DNA from: a bacterium
GTDB taxonomy: Bacteria > Patescibacteriota > Gracilibacteria > UM-FILTER-43-11
Direction: 5' to 3'
Assembly: GCA_030427295.1 (NCBI GenBank)
Contig: JAUHWS010000005.1
Location: 1 to 50,129, forward strand
DNA length: 50,129 bases
Shown: positions 48,508 to 50,129 of the stretch, piece after piece
How the letters are laid out: each line of letters opens with the position of its first letter
Numbering within the stretch: the stretch's first letter is position 1
Made by a program: the position numbers and the translations under genes
Notes under the pieces: model-generated
The model's database searches: none
Told to the model about the DNA's origin: nothing
What the model saw: the letters and a program-made list of their open reading frames with translations, nothing else

Positions 48508-48897
48508 ATGTCGTTCTACAACAAGAGCTTTTCCTGCGGCCTCGGCCGTCTTCTTTCCACCTCTTTCCTGGGCCTCGCCCTTTTCCTCGCGGGCTGCGAT
48601 AGCTGCGAGGACGAGTCCTGTGACGACCCCATCCTCGCCGACGACGTCGACTGCTTCGTCAACGACGGCGACGAGGTTCGTCCCTGCACCGAGGACGACG
48701 ACGTCAGCGTCGTCGAGGTGCCGAACGAGGACCTCACCCTCCCCCCCGTCGGCAATACGGTCCTCCACTGCTACAGCGAGAAGCGTTGTGCTGAGGTGGA
48801 GGCTGGGTGCAACAAGCCTGGCCAGGAGTACTCCGAGACCAAGAAGGTCCAGGAGGACGGCAGCGTCTCCATCCACGGCGTCTGCACGACGCCGTAG
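48508..48897 (+). CDS. GC-rich Cys-rich lipoprotein, cassette 1
   Basis: 129 aa from ATG 48508 (GAGG 12 nt upstream); the frame is open further upstream but runs through the structured leader. Signal peptide with lipobox LFLAGC (Cys about residue 30). The mature part is acidic (DSCEDESCDD, DDVDCFVNDGDE) with about nine cysteines, suggesting a disulfide-bonded exported protein. Codons end overwhelmingly in G or C (GAC, GTC, CTC, GAG), unlike every neighbouring gene, indicating foreign origin or unusual selection. No family recognised. The gene is followed by a strong GC hairpin. Confidence 0.7.
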   Translation: MSFYNKSFSCGLGRLLSTSFLGLALFLAGCDSCEDESCDDPILADDVDCFVNDGDEVRPCTEDDDVSVVEVPNEDLTLPPVGNTVLHCYSEKRCAEVEAGCNKPGQEYSETKKVQEDGSVSIHGVCTTP

Positions 48898-48925
48898 TGA
48901 CTGACGCGGATCCATGAACCCAAGC

Positions 48926-48949
48926 CCCGCGCGCGGTATCGCGCGCGGG
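48926..48949 (+). terminator. GC hairpin ending cassette 1
   Basis: CCCGCGCGCG-GTAT-CGCGCGCGGG, a 10-bp stem with a 4-nt loop. It is preceded by TGACTGACGCGGATCC, which has a counterpart (TGACCTGACGCG, GATCC) at the end of cassette 2. No immediate U-tract. Confidence 0.55.
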
Positions 48950-48973
48950 CAACTAAAACAATTTTTATCGCTT

Positions 48974-49035
48974 TTTAAAATCACCTTTTGAGTCGGTACA
49001 TCCTTGTCTTATTTCTAGTTGTCTGTTGCCCTCCA
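48974..49035 (+). repeat. 62-bp leader repeat, copy 2
   Basis: Second copy. It is followed by a different hairpin with the same position: CTCACGTTACA near 49089 pairs with TGTGACGTGAG near 49131, and GGCTA/TAGCC lies inside. Confidence 0.9.
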
Positions 49036-49239
49036 AATGCAATAGTGCGAATGGAAGCTATAAGGAACGGATCCCCCCGACTTAAATCTCACGTTACAAC
49101 TGAGTTGGCTATATTCTAGCCATTTGAATTGTGACGTGAGAGATGCGTTCGCATTTCAAGATGTACGGATAAGGCCGGACGCAGGCGGGGAGGCTTGCGC
49201 GTTCACACCACCAACCCTTTGCTTGGAGTTTTTTCCAGC

Positions 49240-49578
49240 ATGTTCCGCAAGTTTGGCCAAGTGGCCATGTTGTTCACCATCCTACTCGGATTCGGCTGCG
49301 ATCCTGAGCCTTCGCCTATCAGTTCTGAAGCGCCTGCTCCGGACGAAGTGTTCGAGGAGGATGAGGAGATCCTCACGGGCCGTGAGCTCGATCTCCTTCA
49401 GAAGGTCTGGCCGGCAACTGACGGTTGCCACTGGAAAAAGACCCCACAGGAGGATGGCAACGTTCTCTATGAGAAGGAGTGCTGTACGGTCGATGACGCC
49501 TCAGGTGGTGTGAGCTGCAAAGTCGTCAGCTCAATGATCTGTCCCCCGGACGCCAATGGGCCCAGCGACTGCTGGTGA
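49240..49578 (+). CDS. GC-rich Cys-containing lipoprotein, cassette 2
   Basis: 112 aa from ATG 49240 (GGAG 13 nt upstream). Signal peptide with lipobox LLGFGC (Cys20), Pro/Ser/Glu-rich linker, then a compact domain with six cysteines (GCHWKK, ECCTV, SCKV, MICPP, DCW). Unrelated in sequence to the cassette 1 product except for the lipoprotein signal, the acidic linker and high GC at third positions. Together with the shared leader and 3' motif this marks it as the second of two autonomous-looking cassettes. Stop TGA. Confidence 0.7.
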   Translation: MFRKFGQVAMLFTILLGFGCDPEPSPISSEAPAPDEVFEEDEEILTGRELDLLQKVWPATDGCHWKKTPQEDGNVLYEKECCTVDDASGGVSCKVVSSMICPPDANGPSDCW

Positions 49579-49602
49579 CCTGACGCGACGACGATCCGTG
49601 AC

Positions 49603-49634
49603 GGCGCCGGTGGACCACCAGGTTCGCCGGCGCC
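49603..49634 (+). terminator. GC hairpin ending cassette 2
   Basis: GGCGCCGG (49603-49610) pairs with CCGGCGCC (49627-49634). Same relative position as the hairpin ending cassette 1. Confidence 0.5.
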
Positions 49635-49781
49635 TCGCCAATCAAATGGGTTTTCTAGAATTTTTCTTCTGCTTTTTTAGGGTATTTGTGCCTTATTGAT
49701 TCAGTCATTTGGCTTCTTGATTTTTTAGCTTATTTTAGGTATAAACGTAGACCTCCCTTTTACTCTTTGAATGAGGGAGAT

Positions 49782-50129
49782 ATGGAGTATCGGAATTCTC
49801 AAAAGCGGTTTCATGTTGAGGGATATACATATTTTGTGACGGGAGTGACCAAGCATCGATATCGGTATTTTGAGGAGAAAATCTTTTGTGAGGTGTTTTG
49901 GGAGAATTTGAAATTGTGTCAGGAGTTGAAGAACTTTATTCTTCATGGATGGTTTTTGGGATATGATCATTTTCATTTATTGGTGACGCCGATGGGGGAT
50001 GCGAATATTTCGGAGATCATGAAATCGATCAAAGGCAATTCGTCGTGTGATATTAATCGAATCATAAATCCATTTCTTGAAGGCGAGGTTCCGGAACCTC
50101 GCCTTCAAGAAATATATGATGGTCAGAAG
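49782..50129 (+). CDS. REP-associated / IS200-like Y1 (HUH) transposase, partial
   Basis: 116 codons, cut off by the window end. GGAG precedes the ATG. FHVEGYTYFVTGVTKHRYRYF begins the Y1_Tnp domain; FLGYDHFHLLVTP near residue 64 is the HUH metal motif; ANISEIMKSIKGNSSCDINR follows as in RAYT proteins. The catalytic tyrosine would lie beyond the edge. Such enzymes cut single-stranded DNA at hairpins. The frame includes a 42-bp perfect palindrome translated as LEGEVPEPRLQ, whose core also starts hairpin train 1, so the enzyme gene carries a copy of the kind of hairpin it may recognise. Confidence 0.88.
   Translation, partial: MEYRNSQKRFHVEGYTYFVTGVTKHRYRYFEEKIFCEVFWENLKLCQELKNFILHGWFLGYDHFHLLVTPMGDANISEIMKSIKGNSSCDINRIINPFLEGEVPEPRLQEIYDGQK
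50072..50113. repeat. 42-bp perfect palindrome within the transposase gene
   Basis: Centred between 50092 and 50093; the inner 28 bp (50079-50106) equal 14091-14118. It keeps the reading frame open, adding about 11-14 residues between the SIKGNSS helix and the expected C-terminal part. Confidence 0.92.

Noticed and set aside
48496-48984. 162-codon minus-strand frame across lipoprotein cassette 1
   Set aside because: A by-product of high GC, with few stops in any frame; the plus-strand frame has a lipobox and leader.
48203-49634. Integron gene cassettes with attC sites
   Set aside because: No GTTRRRY/RYYYAAC core pairs and no integrase gene; the shared parts are 5' leaders, not 3' recombination sites.

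Overview
The window looks like a chromosomal segment of a Candidate Phyla Radiation (Patescibacteria) bacterium, with Peregrinibacteria as my best guess. This is inferred from the gene content: a large family of Cys-rich zinc-ribbon proteins, TrmB-type regulators, a VirD4/HerA-like ATPase, S-layer and cohesin-like surface proteins, and few Shine-Dalgarno sites. The code is standard. The Cys-rich paralogs end at homologous positions with TAA, TAG and TGA, which argues against the UGA-glycine code of Gracilibacteria and SR1.

Layout. 1-6.1 kb: one operon of a YidC-like membrane protein and four secreted or anchored proteins with cohesin-like, TIG, Big_5, Fn3 and dockerin-like modules. 6.1-8.2 kb: a GC-rich hairpin, an MBL-fold protein, tRNA-Arg(CCT) and a CPBP protease. 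8.2-36.3 kb: an array of eleven divergent copies of one cytoplasmic Cys-rich family (about 520-560 aa), all on the + strand. Interspersed are a ProC-like reductase, an SLH protein, a small lipoprotein, a DUF559 element, a kinase-like protein and three TrmB regulators, each divergent from a Cys-rich gene. 36.6-43.7 kb: VirD4/TraG-like ATPase, RecQ, LexA, a four-helix-bundle protein, a small membrane protein behind an SOS-box promoter, a TauE-like transporter and PyrE. 44.2-48.1 kb: a second SLH protein, tRNA-Gln(CTG), guanylate kinase, a roughly 495-nt structured RNA with its own promoter and terminator, and a membrane protein. 48.2-49.6 kb: two GC-rich lipoprotein cassettes sharing a 62-bp leader. 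49.8 kb to the end: a partial REP-associated (Y1/HUH) transposase with a 42-bp perfect palindrome inside its reading frame.

Intergenic DNA is crowded with repeats. Five elements are bounded by pairs of GTATATACTT spaced exactly 23 bp. Three hairpin trains have stems that change sequence but keep pairing. Five CTATTGTGG hairpins lie 3' of Cys-rich genes. There are also G/C-rich palindromes and duplicated intergenic blocks. The Cys-rich array, with its paired regulators and repeats, is the best candidate for an undescribed system. Its proteins appear to carry related zinc modules at both ends and a duplicated repeat with a roughly 12-residue period in the middle. Function is unknown.
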